The notes below the pieces were generated by a model, which searched no databases, had not been told where the DNA came from, and saw nothing but the letters and a program-made list of their open reading frames with translations. The translations under genes and the position numbers were made by a program. Shown here in pieces: positions 1-11,934 of a stretch of 64,000 bases of DNA. Numbering within the stretch: the stretch's first letter is position 1; each line of letters opens with the position of its first letter. This DNA is from Stramonita haemastoma (taxonomy: Eukaryota > Mollusca > Gastropoda > Neogastropoda > Muricidae), in contig CM060327.1 in assembly GCA_030674155.1 (NCBI GenBank), positions 26,999,991 through 27,063,990 on the forward strand, given 5' to 3'.

Positions 1-6
1 GGGGTA

Positions 7-10
<4 letters not shown>

Positions 11-86
<76 letters not shown>
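11..86. repeat. (TG)n microsatellite
   Basis: About 38 uninterrupted TG units at the very start of the window. The matching array at 34112-34180 has a slightly different length and an interruption at its end. Confidence 0.97.
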
Positions 87-89
<3 letters not shown>

Positions 90-149
90 ACCTCAATTAA
101 TTGCAAAATTAACCTTTCATACCTACAATTCTTTCATCCACTTTTCCAT

Positions 150-305
150 TCAAAGAAGACTGATTTCTCCCTGAACTTCTTCAGAAGTCACAGGGGAGGG
201 GGAATACAATGAATTTTTCAGGCAGTGTGTCAGTGGCATAATGAGCCTGGCAGGCCCCACCTCTCCCCAGGACTACAGGATGTATGCTGGGTATGGTTTA
301 TTCTT
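150..305. repeat. Dispersed repeat fragment, also at 8960, 21476 and 23490
   Basis: The motif around 'GGCCCCACCTCTCC...ATGTATGCTGGGTATG' recurs in diverged form at about 8960-9090, 21476-21580 and 23490-23585. A reversed part is present at 23405-23470. It is an interspersed repeat of unknown class with no coding capacity. A 55-bp stretch (TGGGTATGG to ATATAAC) is also tandemly doubled at 292-373. Confidence 0.6.
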
Positions 306-1194
306 AAACAAACAGTGGATAGGATATAACTGGGTATGGTTTATTCTTAAACAAACAGTGGATAGGATATAACCTATGTGTTCACATACAGAACATTGGT
401 TTCTTCCAGTCTTAGTCAACTTCCAGAGGACTGGAGTCAGCAGTACCAATATAAACTCCTGGAGAGAGGAGAAGAAAAATCCCCTTGAATAGACACTTCA
501 GTGTAGACTTGGAACTTGAATCTGTGCCTTCAGTTAATTGTTCGACCAAGAGTACAATGCTCAACCAGTAAGCTACTCTTACCCTTCTGAAGGGGTGAAA
601 AAAAGACGCTAGCTCCTTCCCATAGTGACCTTGCTATGGATTCATTGGGAAGACTGGGACCTCACAGCCAAGCATCCATAGCATCATCATGAATTAATCA
701 TCCTTGTCATTATTGACCATCATGCAATAAATGAACACTGTCTGTGATTCAGTGGCTCTGGTCAGTGGCACTTGTGATTCTGTTGCTCTGGTCTCATGGA
801 GACCTTGGTTTTTCCTACTTTGATGCCTGTGGTGAGTGGGGTTGGAGACTTGTTAGCGAAGCTTGTTGGAGAGATGCTGTGGTGGTCGCCACCATAATGA
901 GGGCACCTCACTCAGTCTGTCTCCACAACAAAGCTTTCATCATCATCTGTAAAGGTCTTAGTGGATGGGTGGCCTCCTGCATATACTGGCTCAGAACAGG
1001 CACCCCTGAAATGACCAAGCAGCAGTGCATGCACGGCCCCTCTGGCTGGTGACCTCACAACAACCCATCACTGATAAGCTCTCTCCATGGACTTATGGGC
1101 CTGAAGATTTGAAACAACGAACCTGGGTCACAGAAGATGAATGAAATAAAGACAAGTAAAGAAAGAAAAGCAAAAAGCAAAAAAAAGCAAATAC

Positions 1195-1320
1195 AATTGC
1201 AGACAGAAACAGAAAAAAAAAAAAAGGGTAAGTGTTGCACTTGTGGCGACGCGCTTTCCCCAGGGAGAGAGAGCAGCCCGAATTTCATGCAGAGAAATCT
1301 ACTGTGACATAAAGTGGTAT
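1195..1320 (+). mobile_element. Fragment of a tRNA-derived SINE (family C)
   Basis: Reverse-complement match to the tail half of the element at 31945-32345. It shares the stretch around 'GCAGCCCGAATTTCATG', the GTCGCCACAAG-like segment and the TCTACTGTGACAT end. The same fragment occurs in the duplicated copy (about 35290-35415), and a shorter piece lies at 15485-15545. Confidence 0.6.
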
Positions 1321-1376
1321 AAATAAATAAATAAAAAAGACAACAAAAAAGAAGACAGCAGTGTGGGCGGCAGCAC

Positions 1377-1513
1377 CTCTGGGGGTGGGCGCGTTCCCAG
1401 CTGGGGAAGGTGTTGGTGGAGAATCGGCTGTGGATGAGGGCGATGTGGGATTCATACTCCGGGTTGGTCAGGTCCACAAAGTAGTTCCACAGCTGAGCCG
1501 TGTTCAGGAGACC
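1377..1513 (-). CDS. GOGAT: Displaced copy of GOGAT exon v5
   Basis: 137 bp with the same GTGCAG acceptor and GTGCTG donor as 35476-35612, and an identical protein (including [18 protein letters not shown]). The only base difference is GAA for GAG in the Trp-Glu-Arg triplet. It lies beyond the C-terminal exon v31, so it cannot belong to the same transcript in this arrangement. Confidence 0.93.
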
Positions 1514-1822
1514 CTGCACAGCAGCCCAGGAGTGAGGAGGAGGAGGGGGTGAGTCATCGTGTGTAGTGCAGTCAGTCATCATGCAGGCAACCATAAACTT
1601 GATTCAACCATGTGTCACATGTAAGTGTGTGTGTGTGTATATGTACAGGTGTGTGTATGCATTGCATGCACACATATGCATGGGTGTAAGGGTGTGTGCA
1701 TGCATGGACGTGTTGCATGCATGCACACACATTGCAATATTAAGCATCCTTTTTTCTTAATTACACAGTATGGTTTACTGCTTTATTATCTGTGTATGCT
1801 ACACATACACATGTGCACACAT

Positions 1823-2035
<213 letters not shown>

Positions 2036-2329
2036 TAAAAAATGCAAAAAAAAAACCCAGCAGCCCTACCAAAAACAAATAGCCCCCCCCTCCCCCCAAT
2101 CTTGCTTTTTTTTTTTTTGGTCCTGCTACTGAAAACATAATATACAGACTTTAGCTAAAAAGTTGGGTTTTTTTTTCCAGATTTCACTTACTCCTCAGAG
2201 CTCACCAACTTGAAACACATCACAACAGCATTGACAGCTAAAGTGAATCCAGCAGTAAATATATGTTCAGAAAAAATGTATCATTTTGATTGGAAAGTAC
2301 ATCTACTTTTTCCTTTGCGTTTACCTTAC

Positions 2330-2425
2330 CTTGTACACAATGGTGTGGGTGCTGAGGCTGCAGATGTAGAATCGAACTCCGCGTTCCGGAACATGATGGG
2401 AGGCGTATTTACGCAGCAGGTAAAC
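2330..2425 (-). CDS. GOGAT: Displaced copy of GOGAT exon v4
   Basis: 96 bp with intact acceptor and donor, encoding exactly the same 32 residues as 36221-36316. Five base differences are all at third codon positions (Ala, Ser, His, Pro and Thr codons). This argues that both copies come from functional genes or alleles rather than from a decaying duplicate. Confidence 0.93.
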
Positions 2426-3900
2426 CTGTAACCACACAACATCTGCACATACAACACTTGTGAGAAGTGATCCCTGTACACTTGTCAGAAGACATTATTT
2501 CCAAATATGTTTAAGAAACTAATGTTCCCGATTCTCTGTGTACAACTTAGAGTGCTCTGCTCACCCCACTCCCTGGAAAGCTATAGGGGCACCGTGCACA
2601 AAACAAGGGCATGGGCTTCATGCTGATTATTGAATACTTGGAGGATGCATGCAGTCCTTCTGATTGAAATAGGACACAAGCTTATTTAGAATGGTTCAGT
2701 AGATCCTCACACCTCAAGCCCTTTGAGACATACGTTTATGGCAACAGAAAATCCATTATGGGATTGATCCGTTTTGCCCTGTCCGTCATGGCTGTACAGT
2801 CCAGGAGCCTTATCTGTTGCCCTTTTGATGTCTTGTGTTAAATAGATGTGAAGTTACTTAAAAACTTTTGTTTTGGCTGTCTTATCTTCAACAACATTCC
2901 TGTCCTGCTGTTCTCATGCCACTCATCTCAATCTCACCGCCCTAGCCATACCCAGATTCGTTATGTCACATTCTCAGGGTCAGAAGTCCAAGGAAGTCCA
3001 TCAATGTCATACTGCTATGGGGCCACCAGCCACAGGGGCCCTCGAGGTGGTGACCACAACCATCCCCTATGAATCTCCAACCCCAAAAGCTTTGACACAA
3101 ACTAACCACAGGTACAGAAGTGTATGGGGAAACCAAATCTGAGGTCACCATGAGACCAGAGCAACTGGGACCACTGAATCAGGGCAAATTAAAAAAAAAA
3201 ATTGCATAATAATTAATGATAAATGAGGATGATGTACTCATGCTGCTGTGGAAGTGCATGTGCTTTGAGACTACTTGACAAGGTTGTACTCTACGCTTAA
3301 TATCTTAATATATCCCAGCAGTAACTGGGCTAAAGAGATACAGACACCTGCAGTGTTGGTCAGATAATTTGAGCAACAGTCTCAACCTCCCAACTATAAA
3401 GTGGATGAAACTCCACTGTGTGGCCCCAGTCTTCCCTATGGCCTGAAACACACTCGCTCTGGGAGAGAGCTGGCTGGAGTTTAAAAAATCCCTATTACTC
3501 ATATGGGATTTGAACCTGCGACCCTCCAGTCCATAACCCAAGATGCTAGCCACTGCACCAAGGTGACTGGTATGAAGTTACATTTTCTAGAATAAAACAT
3601 TAAGCCAAATAGCTGAAGCAGAAAAACAAAAAAGAAAAAGAAAAGGGGGGGAGGAGGAAGGGTTAATAGCACAGTCGTTTATCAAATTGGAAGAAACTTC
3701 TCTTCAGAGTAAAGCTTTATGCAGACTTTTTGTTTCGTCAGTTCTTCAATAAAAAAAACACTTGAAAGCAAAGTCTCACGCAGGAAAATAAACACACAGA
3801 AAAATCTTGCATGCATGTAAAATTCCATTCTCGCTTTTGATTGCTATGGGAAATGGATGACAGAACAGAAAGAAAAGCATGCACACACGTTGTTGTGCTT

Positions 3901-4000
3901 NNNNNNNNNNNNNNNNNNNNNNNNNNNNNNNNNNNNNNNNNNNNNNNNNNNNNNNNNNNNNNNNNNNNNNNNNNNNNNNNNNNNNNNNNNNNNNNNNNNN
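3901..4000. other. Assembly gap, 100 N
   Basis: Exactly 100 N, the usual size for a scaffold gap of unknown length. Left of it is the displaced copy of 34104-37796. Right of it is unrelated AT-rich sequence downstream of GOGAT exon v31. Confidence 1.
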
Positions 4001-7000
4001 TATTTTTTTTTAAGGAGTTAGGTTACCACAAAAAAAGAAAAAAAGTAAAGACAATCCATCTACATTTTCTGGACGTGTCCAATGTTTAAAAGAAAGTTAC
4101 ACTACTAGATAACACAAAAAGGAACAAATACTTTTTTTATTTTTTTTTTTTAAATCATTGATTCTACACACAAAACGGGGAAATTGTACTTTAGGAAAAA
4201 AAAATCTACACTTTTCTAGTTACTATTCTATAGACTCAAAAACATGAAATTAATGAACAAAAGCTTCCCCCTCTCTCTCCTCCCCCTCTCCCCCCTTTCT
4301 CTCTCCTCTCTTTTTCTCTCTCTGTCTTTATTACTATTTTTTCTGCAGTACTCCACAAGACTAAAAAATGAAAGTGGTAATCCCCCCTCATTTGGATTAC
4401 TTCCTTACTCTTTTGAAAAAGTATTCTTCAATGCTAGAAACAACAGCTATCGTACGAAAGAAAATAAACTAAAAGCGCTTTGGCTCTTTGGGTTTCCACA
4501 ACTTATCATTCTACTGTCCGGAAAGGGGGAAATTTTAAATCTTACATACCCCTAAGTCGGAAATTTTGGGCTCCCTTAATGGGGGGTAAAAACTGTCACA
4601 ACACAAAATCTCCCCATTGGTGAACCTCAAGTTAAAAGCAAAAGAACAACAACAACAACAACTGATATCAAATTAAAAAAAAAAATATAAAAAAAAAAGG
4701 AAAATAAAAAAGAAAAATTTCTGGACATGTGGGGGTATTTAACCCAAATTTTACAGTAACCCTCTTTCCCCTGATTACAACTTATAAAAGGGTCTCTCCT
4801 CATGTTATTTTCATTCCCAATAACAATATTAAACCCCCGCACATAAAAAAAGAAGAATTTATCTTACAATACTGGATAACAGCAGATTGAAACTTACCAA
4901 AGTTTCCCAGGGACCTACCACATTTTCATTTAAACTTTTTTTTTTTGGAACCAAAATGAATCATAAGACTTCTATGAAATCTAAAATGAAATTTTGTTTC
5001 CTCTGTAAGGTTTAAGTTCATTATTATACAGTGCTGAATGATTACGGGACACTATGAATTACAGGGAAAAGCTTTCTTCCATGTACACATTTCTCATAAA
5101 TTGACAATAATGCATATAAAGAAGAAGAAACTTCTCTCTTTGACAAAAAAAAAAAGTTCAATAATTTTAACAGCACAGGGATAGCAACAGAAACTAAGTT
5201 CTAAATCCAAACTAGGGTTTTAAACATGTATCCAATCCAATCCAATCCAATCTTCTTGTTCATGGCCCTGACAACCAAAACAAGGCCATATCAGGGCTGT
5301 CACCTTGTAAATTTTTTTTTTTTAAATCTCATAAAAACTGTGCACTACACACAGATTAAAACAGGTTTAAAAACGAAATCTAACTGTTGTTCCATGTATC
5401 AACACCCTGGCCAACTGCAAGGGTCAATCCACGATGGTCACCCTTTGTCGGAGAAGCCACATCAACCACATATAAAATGAGATGAAACCAAACCCAGGTT
5501 CCTTACAACAACCTTGTTCTAAGCAACAAACTATGACATGTTTTCGGTTTTGTTTGTTTGTTAGTGCACAGTACAGTAGAGGCTCACAGCAAGACAGGAA
5601 CACTATCAGAACACCTAAAACAAGTTTGGTAAAAATGAAATATTTCTGTTATTCTATAATTAAGGATAGTGAAAGAAAAACACTGACAGAAAATCACACA
5701 TTTTTTATTTTGTAAAGTTGTTGTTACTTCGGAGTACAACTAAAGGAGATTTTAGAAAAGAAAACAACAACACCTGGGAGAAATTTAATCACAGGTTTCC
5801 TTGGCTCTAACATTTTCACAATTCTGAATAAAGCCAAATATACACAAACATGTCTATCTCCCCTATGGTAAAGGGAACACAAAGTAAGCTAGTGATGATA
5901 TTTCAGAGGCAAAAAGTTTGATTTCTAAATGCATGCAGACAACGAATCTTCATAGCAAATAAAAGCTATTCCATGAAGTGACTGAACTTGTAATTTTGAA
6001 AAGCCATGAACAAAACTCGGGGGCACTGCCATATGCATGCAATGAGTTGTCTCACTAGCACCACTGACTGGCCCACTTCCCATACTTAAATTTGCAGGAC
6101 TCTGAGGAATCATTCATGCACTGCGCAGAATTGTTCTAGCAGCATGTCCTCAGCAAGCTCAATCTGGGGAGTCCATTTCTCTCCAGGTAGTGGAGAGCAT
6201 TTTGAGTATTTGTGATGTCTATGCCACTTCTGGCGGGTGAACCCTAGTGGCATTGTGTGGAGCTCCTACCAAAAACAGTGGAGATGGACACAGGTGAGGT
6301 GAGATGTAGGCACTGCTAGCTAGCTTTTTTACCAAAGGTGGATTTTGGTTGCAGAATCTTCAGTGGTTCCCCCACTGTCTACAGGGACTATGGGTTAGGT
6401 GAAAGAGCATTTCCAAATCGGACATTGGGTTATAACATAATTGAAGAAAACTGATTTTTTGAACAAAAAAAAAATTCTATATCACTTCAGTTACTATGAA
6501 AAGAGTTAGATATAATAAAGAAAGAGCACACTACAGTATAAGACAGTACTTGAAAAATGTAAAGTGTTTTAGCAATAATTCCGAAGATCAATAATTAAAA
6601 AAAGAAAGTGTTAGAAACAGTCCACTCATATCTAGCTGGCACTGCACTCGTTCTTGTGTGGATTTACCCTCTCTCTGTCCGCTGAATTTTGTCGTTTGGC
6701 CTTGTTTTCAGACAGACAAGTTTCAAAATCATCATCACAAAGCAGATTTTTATCATCCAAAAGCACAACTTTGCTGGCTCCACTGCAAGAATGCTGACAG
6801 CCAAAACAAACCCACACAGGAAAAAAAAAATGCTTGGAAAAAACCCACAAACACACAGGGAAAAAATCAAAACTATGCGGAAAAAAAATTCCACTGATTG
6901 AAAAGAAATGCTTAGGATAAAAAATCAACACAAAATACAAAGGGGAAAAAAACAAAAAAAACTAACATGAAAAAACACACAAACGCAACTCCCCCACCCC

Positions 7001-7150
7001 AAACTAACATATGAACCCCCCCCCCCCCCCCACTCTTACCCCCCCACCCCCATCTAACACATGCCCTTAACACTCGCACACATAAACCCACACACTAGGC
7101 CAACATTCCTGTATTTCAGTTTTCAAAAAACTGCCTTGTGCCAAATAAGC
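4001..7150. other. AT-rich stretch without a recognisable gene
   Basis: No ORF here resembles a known protein and no GOGAT exon (the FAD/NAD(P)H domain would be expected) could be recognised on the minus strand. Contents are poly-A/T tracts, a short (CAA)n at 4645-4660, four TCCAA units at 5231-5250 and a C run near 7019-7031. Confidence 0.6.
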
Positions 7151-7956
7151 TTTTTAGCATAAGCTTGCTTTAAAAAATTTTTTTTTTTTTAAAGCATGCT
7201 TATGTACATGCAGCACATATGCATGTACACACACAGAGGCATTCACACAGACATTAATCTGCATGTACACATAACATGCAAACACCCACACGCAAAACAT
7301 ACACACACACATGCATACACTCTCTCTCTCTCTACGTGGTATGCATAAAAAAGGAAACACAAGTGTACATAGTGAAGCAAATTTCACCTAATATACACAA
7401 CTACGGAAACCTGCTCTGACAGATATGAACACATGCATGCGCTACAGTTGAATTTTTGTGCACACTCATCCATATATACTACCAGTAATAAGCTCACAAA
7501 TCCCTTCTTGACGCACACATACTCTTACATGTGTGCATACACACACTCTTACATGCATGCATGTGTGCACATACACACACACACACACTCTTTTGAGCAT
7601 GCACACACACACACCATCACACGCAATCACACAAATATGATCTCACATATGCACTCACACTCACGCATGCATACACAGATGTAAACAACGAAAAGACTTC
7701 TATAGATTCTGCTCCCATTCCATTCAACAATCCCACCCCCACTAAGAAATGCAATCTTTTTACATGTGCGCGCGCACACACATGCATCTCTGTATGTTTT
7801 CACACATACTTCCAGATTCCTTTTCTTGTGGCAACACAAAAGCATGGGCAGCAGACCACCATATCAAATCTGCAGGCATGCCCAGAAGCCGACAGTACGT
7901 GTGTGTGTGTGCATGTGTGTGTGTGTGCGTGTGTGGTGAGCGTGAGCATGTTGGTG

Positions 7957-8039
<83 letters not shown>

Positions 8040-8332
8040 TGTCCTCATGAATGTAAGCATATGTACGTTTCAAGCAACAGAAAATCCACGAAACATGCAT
8101 ACACAAAACAAAATGCACACTCACTTCAACATATCAACACATAAAAGCACATCAAAACACATTTCAGCACTACAAAAAGAGAGAGATATATGATATGTAT
8201 ATAAATTATTTTTTAAAAAATATATATCTATATATATCTATATATCTCTCTCTCTATATATATCTATATATATCTATATATATATCTATATATATAGATA
8301 TATATCTATCTATCTATCTATATATATATAAA
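7151..8332. repeat. Cluster of (CA)n/(TG)n and (TATATC)n microsatellites
   Basis: Imperfect CA-rich DNA from 7200 to 7690, a (TG)n array at 7900-8038, and an AT-rich TATATCTA array at 8218-8332. No gene is visible, and the Cys/Val and His/Thr ORFs are repeat artefacts. Confidence 0.9.
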
Positions 8333-8499
8333 ACACTTTCTTCATTTTTTTTCTCCGAATCAGACATAAAAAAGCATCAAAAGAGACAAACCCTCAGCTC
8401 TCAACTTTTTTGATTTAAAGCTTTTTTTTCCTCTCTCCAGAAAGCAGACACACACACACACACACACACATACACAGAACTCTGATGATGCAGGCTCAC

Positions 8500-8678
8500 C
8501 TCTTTCCCATCCTCGCCCAGGTCATTGATGATGTCCTCATCGTACATGTTCTCCAGGGACTCCATTTTGCGCAGGTGTATTTCTGAAATGCTGTCGGCAG
8601 TCACGTTTTTCTGCCTCTCCGCCTCGGCTGCTTCCTCCGCCATTTCTACCAACGCCCGGCGGTATTCGTGGGGAACAC
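8500..8678 (-). CDS. GOGAT: GOGAT exon v31, linker toward the FAD domain, possible frameshift
   Basis: 179 bp after TAATGCAG, ending GAG before GTGAGC. It encodes HEYRRALVEMAEEAAEAERQ, then KNVTADSISEIHLRKMESLE and NMYDEDIINDLGEDGKE. The family expects FIK-VFP-x-EYRRAL. Here VFP and HEYRRAL lie in different frames because the C run (minus strand, 8670-8673) is one base short. An alternative is use of a weak GTAGTC donor four bases into the v30 intron, which would give KVGVPHEYRRAL in frame. This is the last GOGAT exon I can see. Confidence 0.9.
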
Positions 8679-9299
8679 CTGCATTAAAAACAACAACAAA
8701 AAACATGTGAATTTAATATCCTTTAAAAATGCAGTATTTGTATTATCAATTAAAAAAAAATCAGTTTTGGTTATAGCAAATATTAAAAAAAAGCACTTAA
8801 CTTTTTTTTGGGTGGTGTTCTTTTGGTAGTGTGTTTTTGTGTGGCTTTTTCTCTTTTTTTTTTTTTTGGTCTTTTTTTCTTTTAGTCTTTGCAGTGACAT
8901 GCTTCTACTTGGCTACCATGCCTTAGAAAACTTCACAGTCTTAAGGTATATATTATACTACTGCACTCCTTGAGAGTCACTAGGACACTGCAATGAAGTT
9001 TTTTTCTTGGAAGTGTGTCGTGGGCAAGTTGAACCTGGTGGAGCCCACCCCTCTCCAGGCAGCAAGGTGCATGCTGGGTATGTTCGTGTCATGCACACCA
9101 CTGGTCCTGGCATGCCTACTCTTCTACGAAAAGCAAGGTTTTCTTCTTCTTCTTCTGCATTCCCTGGTCATGCTAAATTTGTCCTCTGGTCTGGACGGCA
9201 AAGTCTGCTGTGTGCAACAGTGATCCCATTGGTCCCCACAGGTTTTCAAGGAGCTCTACTGGGCTTGGCCATGTCTGGTGTCTCAGGGTTGAGGAGGAT

Positions 9300-9480
9300 T
9301 TAACATGCGTGCTACATGTTCTGAATGTATTCACACACGCAATCTTGATTTATAGTCTCCCCCAAAAGAACATTCAGGAGAATGGAGTCTGACTATGCTA
9401 CCTCCAGGGTAAAAAGAAACACCCAAACCAACCCCTATAGCATACACTTAAGCAGAGATCTGGACCCACATCTTCAGTTA
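9300..9480 (-). mobile_element. Diverged copy of SINE family A
   Basis: Matches the body of the 12549-12895 element in reverse (ACATGTTCTGAATG for GATGTTCTGCGTG, TATAGTCTC, then GGAGAATGGAGTC). The A and B boxes are not recognisable. A different dispersed repeat (around 9505-9615, with AGAGCTCCAAGCCAAGAAC) follows it. Relatives of that repeat lie at 28195-28320, 40445-40540 and 51000-51100. Confidence 0.6.
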
Positions 9481-9731
9481 CAGTGAGATGTTTACACATC
9501 ATGCCCGAAGTCGGAATGCAGCTACCATAATGATGGGCAAAAGATGGTTGCAAGCGCAAAAAAAACCCCCTAACCATTGATAAACCTCAGAGCTCCAAGC
9601 CAAGAACAAAAAAAAGGACCAAAATAGCCACCCCCAAAAAACCAAGAAACTCACAACTCCAACCAAAAAAAAAAAAAAAAAAAAAAAGAGATGAATAAAT
9701 TTTGCTGGCCAATGTCGCAGTGACTACCAAC

Positions 9732-9878
9732 CTTGATGAACTTGGCCTTCTCAGCCTCCCAGTTGTCCAGGATGTGCTGTGCGGTCTGGGATCCCGTTTT
9801 CTGGAGGAACTCCTCCAGAAGTTCCTTCACAAAGTCCACATCGATGGGCTTCTTCAGCTCCTCCACGCTCACTGACTC
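9732..9878 (-). CDS. GOGAT: GOGAT exon v30, linker after the GXGXG domain
   Basis: 147 bp, phase 0 at both ends if the start after TGTAACAG is right, with a GTTGGT donor. It encodes ESVSVEELKKPIDVDFVKEL, then LEEFLQKTGSQTAQHILDNW, then EAEKAKFIK. It corresponds to the family stretch 'L-x-x-L-I-x-x-H-x-x-x-T-x-S-x-x-A-x-x-IL-x-x-W-x-x-x-x-x-x-FVKV-P-EY'. Confidence 0.92.
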
Positions 9879-9999
9879 CTGTTACACAGAGTCTCGAACC
9901 GGCTCTCTCCTAAACAGCACAGACAGCACATGTCACTCCAGGGTCACTGTCTTCTACAAAACTGCAGGAATAATAAAAGAAAACCCAACAATACTGTGG

Positions 10000-10290
10000 G
10001 GGCGGGATAGCTAAGTGGTCAGAGCGCTCGCTTTCCCCCCAAGTCAAAGTTAAGCAGCATCGAGCGTGGTTACCAGTTGGATGGGTGACTGTGTGCCTTG
10101 GCTTCAGTATAGTCCCCCCAGTTCACCTAGCTGTAAATGGGTACCTGCACTCTTTAGGGTCAGGGAAGGTAAAGCAGGGAGGGAGAGGAGATGGGCGCCG
10201 CCCTCAATATGCTGGCCCCTAGAGAAGCTGAGGTCTCTGATGCCTTGCTCCCCTACGACCACAAAGGTCATGGGACACTTTTACCTTTAA
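10000..10290 (+). mobile_element. SINE family B: tRNA-like A box joined to a 5S rRNA-like segment
   Basis: The head holds TAGCTAAGTGG (10008-10018), an exact match to the tRNA A-box consensus TRGYNNARNGG. From 10041 it switches to AAAGTTAAGCAGCATCG and then TTGGATGGGTGACTG, which match the internal control region of 5S rRNA (AAGTTAAGCAACGTCG and TTGGATGGGTGACCG). A tail follows with TGTAAATGGGTACCTGC and GGAGATGGGCGCCG. Two more copies of the family lie at 51940-52150 and 53310-53545. It has no coding capacity and would depend on LINE machinery. Confidence 0.85.
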
Positions 10291-10324
10291 ACACCAATAC
10301 TGCTCTTTATGAAGAAACAGGAAG

Positions 10325-10570
10325 GTGGGAGAGCCTTGTGGTTAGAGAGCTGCGTTCATGATCTGACAGCTTGGAATCAAGTCTCCATGGCTGTGCCAGT
10401 TTTAGGAGATTTTTTCACCCTGGAGTAACATCAGTATGGACTCCCAATCTTCTAAAAGTCCTTTGATGAGACTATAAACCAAGTCCCTGTGTGCAAATGC
10501 ATGCAGAACATCTTGAATACACAATAGAATCCCGTTTCGCCTTTCAGGAAAGTAGGTCACTTCATGCTGG
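10325..10570 (+). mobile_element. Diverged copy of SINE family A
   Basis: Full-length but old copy: GCCTTGTGGTTAGAGAGCTG at the A-box end, then GAGATTTTTTCACCCTGGAG, GATGAGACTATAAACC and GAACATCTTGAATACACAA as in the 12549 element. The B box is degraded. Confidence 0.75.
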
Positions 10571-10617
10571 TTGAATAGATTACAATTTAAAAAAAAAAAG
10601 CAAATACATATATGTAT

Positions 10618-10639
10618 ACATATATATATATATATATAT

Positions 10640-10718
<79 letters not shown>

Positions 10719-10720
10719 AC
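10618..10720. repeat. (TA)n-(GA)n microsatellite
   Basis: Short (TA)n followed by about 38 GA units. It forms the downstream border of the intronless-ORF insertion. A second (GA)n array borders the other side at 11938-11988. Confidence 0.95.
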
Positions 10721-11934
10721 TCGAAAGGTTTATTCATGAAAAAAGGCCATTGGCCCATACATGAAGGGGGTTGCCGAATAACGATAACGATAATTGCTTT
10801 AAGCTGACACACGACGCTACTCCAAGCCATGGAAACCACAGCATTGATTAGTAATGTACATCGAGACACGAAACTCTTTACTGTCCAGATATGTTACGGC
10901 ATTCTGAGCCTTTCTTTCGTCCAGTCTTTGTCACAGCACACCCTTAGGTCTAGGCTAGGCCTAGCCAAGACACCGCTGTAGTAGTTCTCTAAGTGTCGCT
11001 AAGTCCCTTGAAGCACACGATAGGGTCTCCGTGTGTAGTGTGTTCTGGATTCGCTTCCCATTCCGCAAACTGGCGAGTTTGACACATTCCTCTTTTAGCA
11101 TGTTTTTCTCTTGCTGTTTGACAAACCAGTACACACATACTGGCTCAGTGTCTGGTTGGCATGCGCACTGGATCACAATGTCGTCTGACTCACACGTCAC
11201 AATATCTTCACCGTCTGAATGATGTAGCACGGATTTTCTAAAGTGTGTATTTCTTTGTCTGTCTCTTAGCCTTCTCTGTACAGATCTATCAGTTAGAGTA
11301 GCCACGTACTGTTTGACATTTCTTGTGTCAAATGCACCAACAATATTATCATCGTTCACCTCAGGCTGCAAAACACACATATCAGCACAGTCACTACAAT
11401 CAGACATACAGGGAGGTTCTAAATCAACCGATGATGGTAACTTAACTGATGTTTTTGTGTTGATGTCCTGTGTGTGTGTTGTTGGTAGGTCTATTCCATG
11501 TGTATCTACACATGCTGTATTCCCCTGTTCTACTCCACTGTCAGGCAGACTCGAGGCACTGAGGACACAGTCACTTTCACACACAACACTTGCCTGCTTC
11601 TCTTTATGCTTTCGAGAGCGCTGAACATCTCGTCGTCTTTGAGAAAATGATTTTTTCCTGTAGTACTGTGCTTGTGTGCTGCGATTCACTGTTGGATCCA
11701 CCATGTTGGTTGACACTGTTGTGTCCACTGGTTTCAGTCGCAAGACAAAAACCACGCTGTCCCCTTCTCCTGCCACTTTCCAGCTGGAAACTGCATTGTC
11801 AGTCAGCAGGGCGCCTAGGGTCCTCTCCACAGCCGCTGGAAGTCCAGTAACTGGCATTTTTGACTGAATTTCTAGTTTTACTGCTGCTCACAGAAAATGT
11901 ACGTCCTGTCCGCTTCACTTCTCGTGACCGCCCC

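Noticed and set aside
744..1052. 102-codon plus-strand ORF, also present in the copy at 34862-35149
   Set aside because: It overlaps dispersed repeat-like DNA in an intron, its start differs between the copies, and its composition is not protein-like. Conservation between the copies only reflects their recent common origin.
10041..10095. A 5S rRNA gene
   Set aside because: Only the internal control region is similar. The 5' and 3' parts of 5S rRNA are absent and the tail is shared with other SINE copies.
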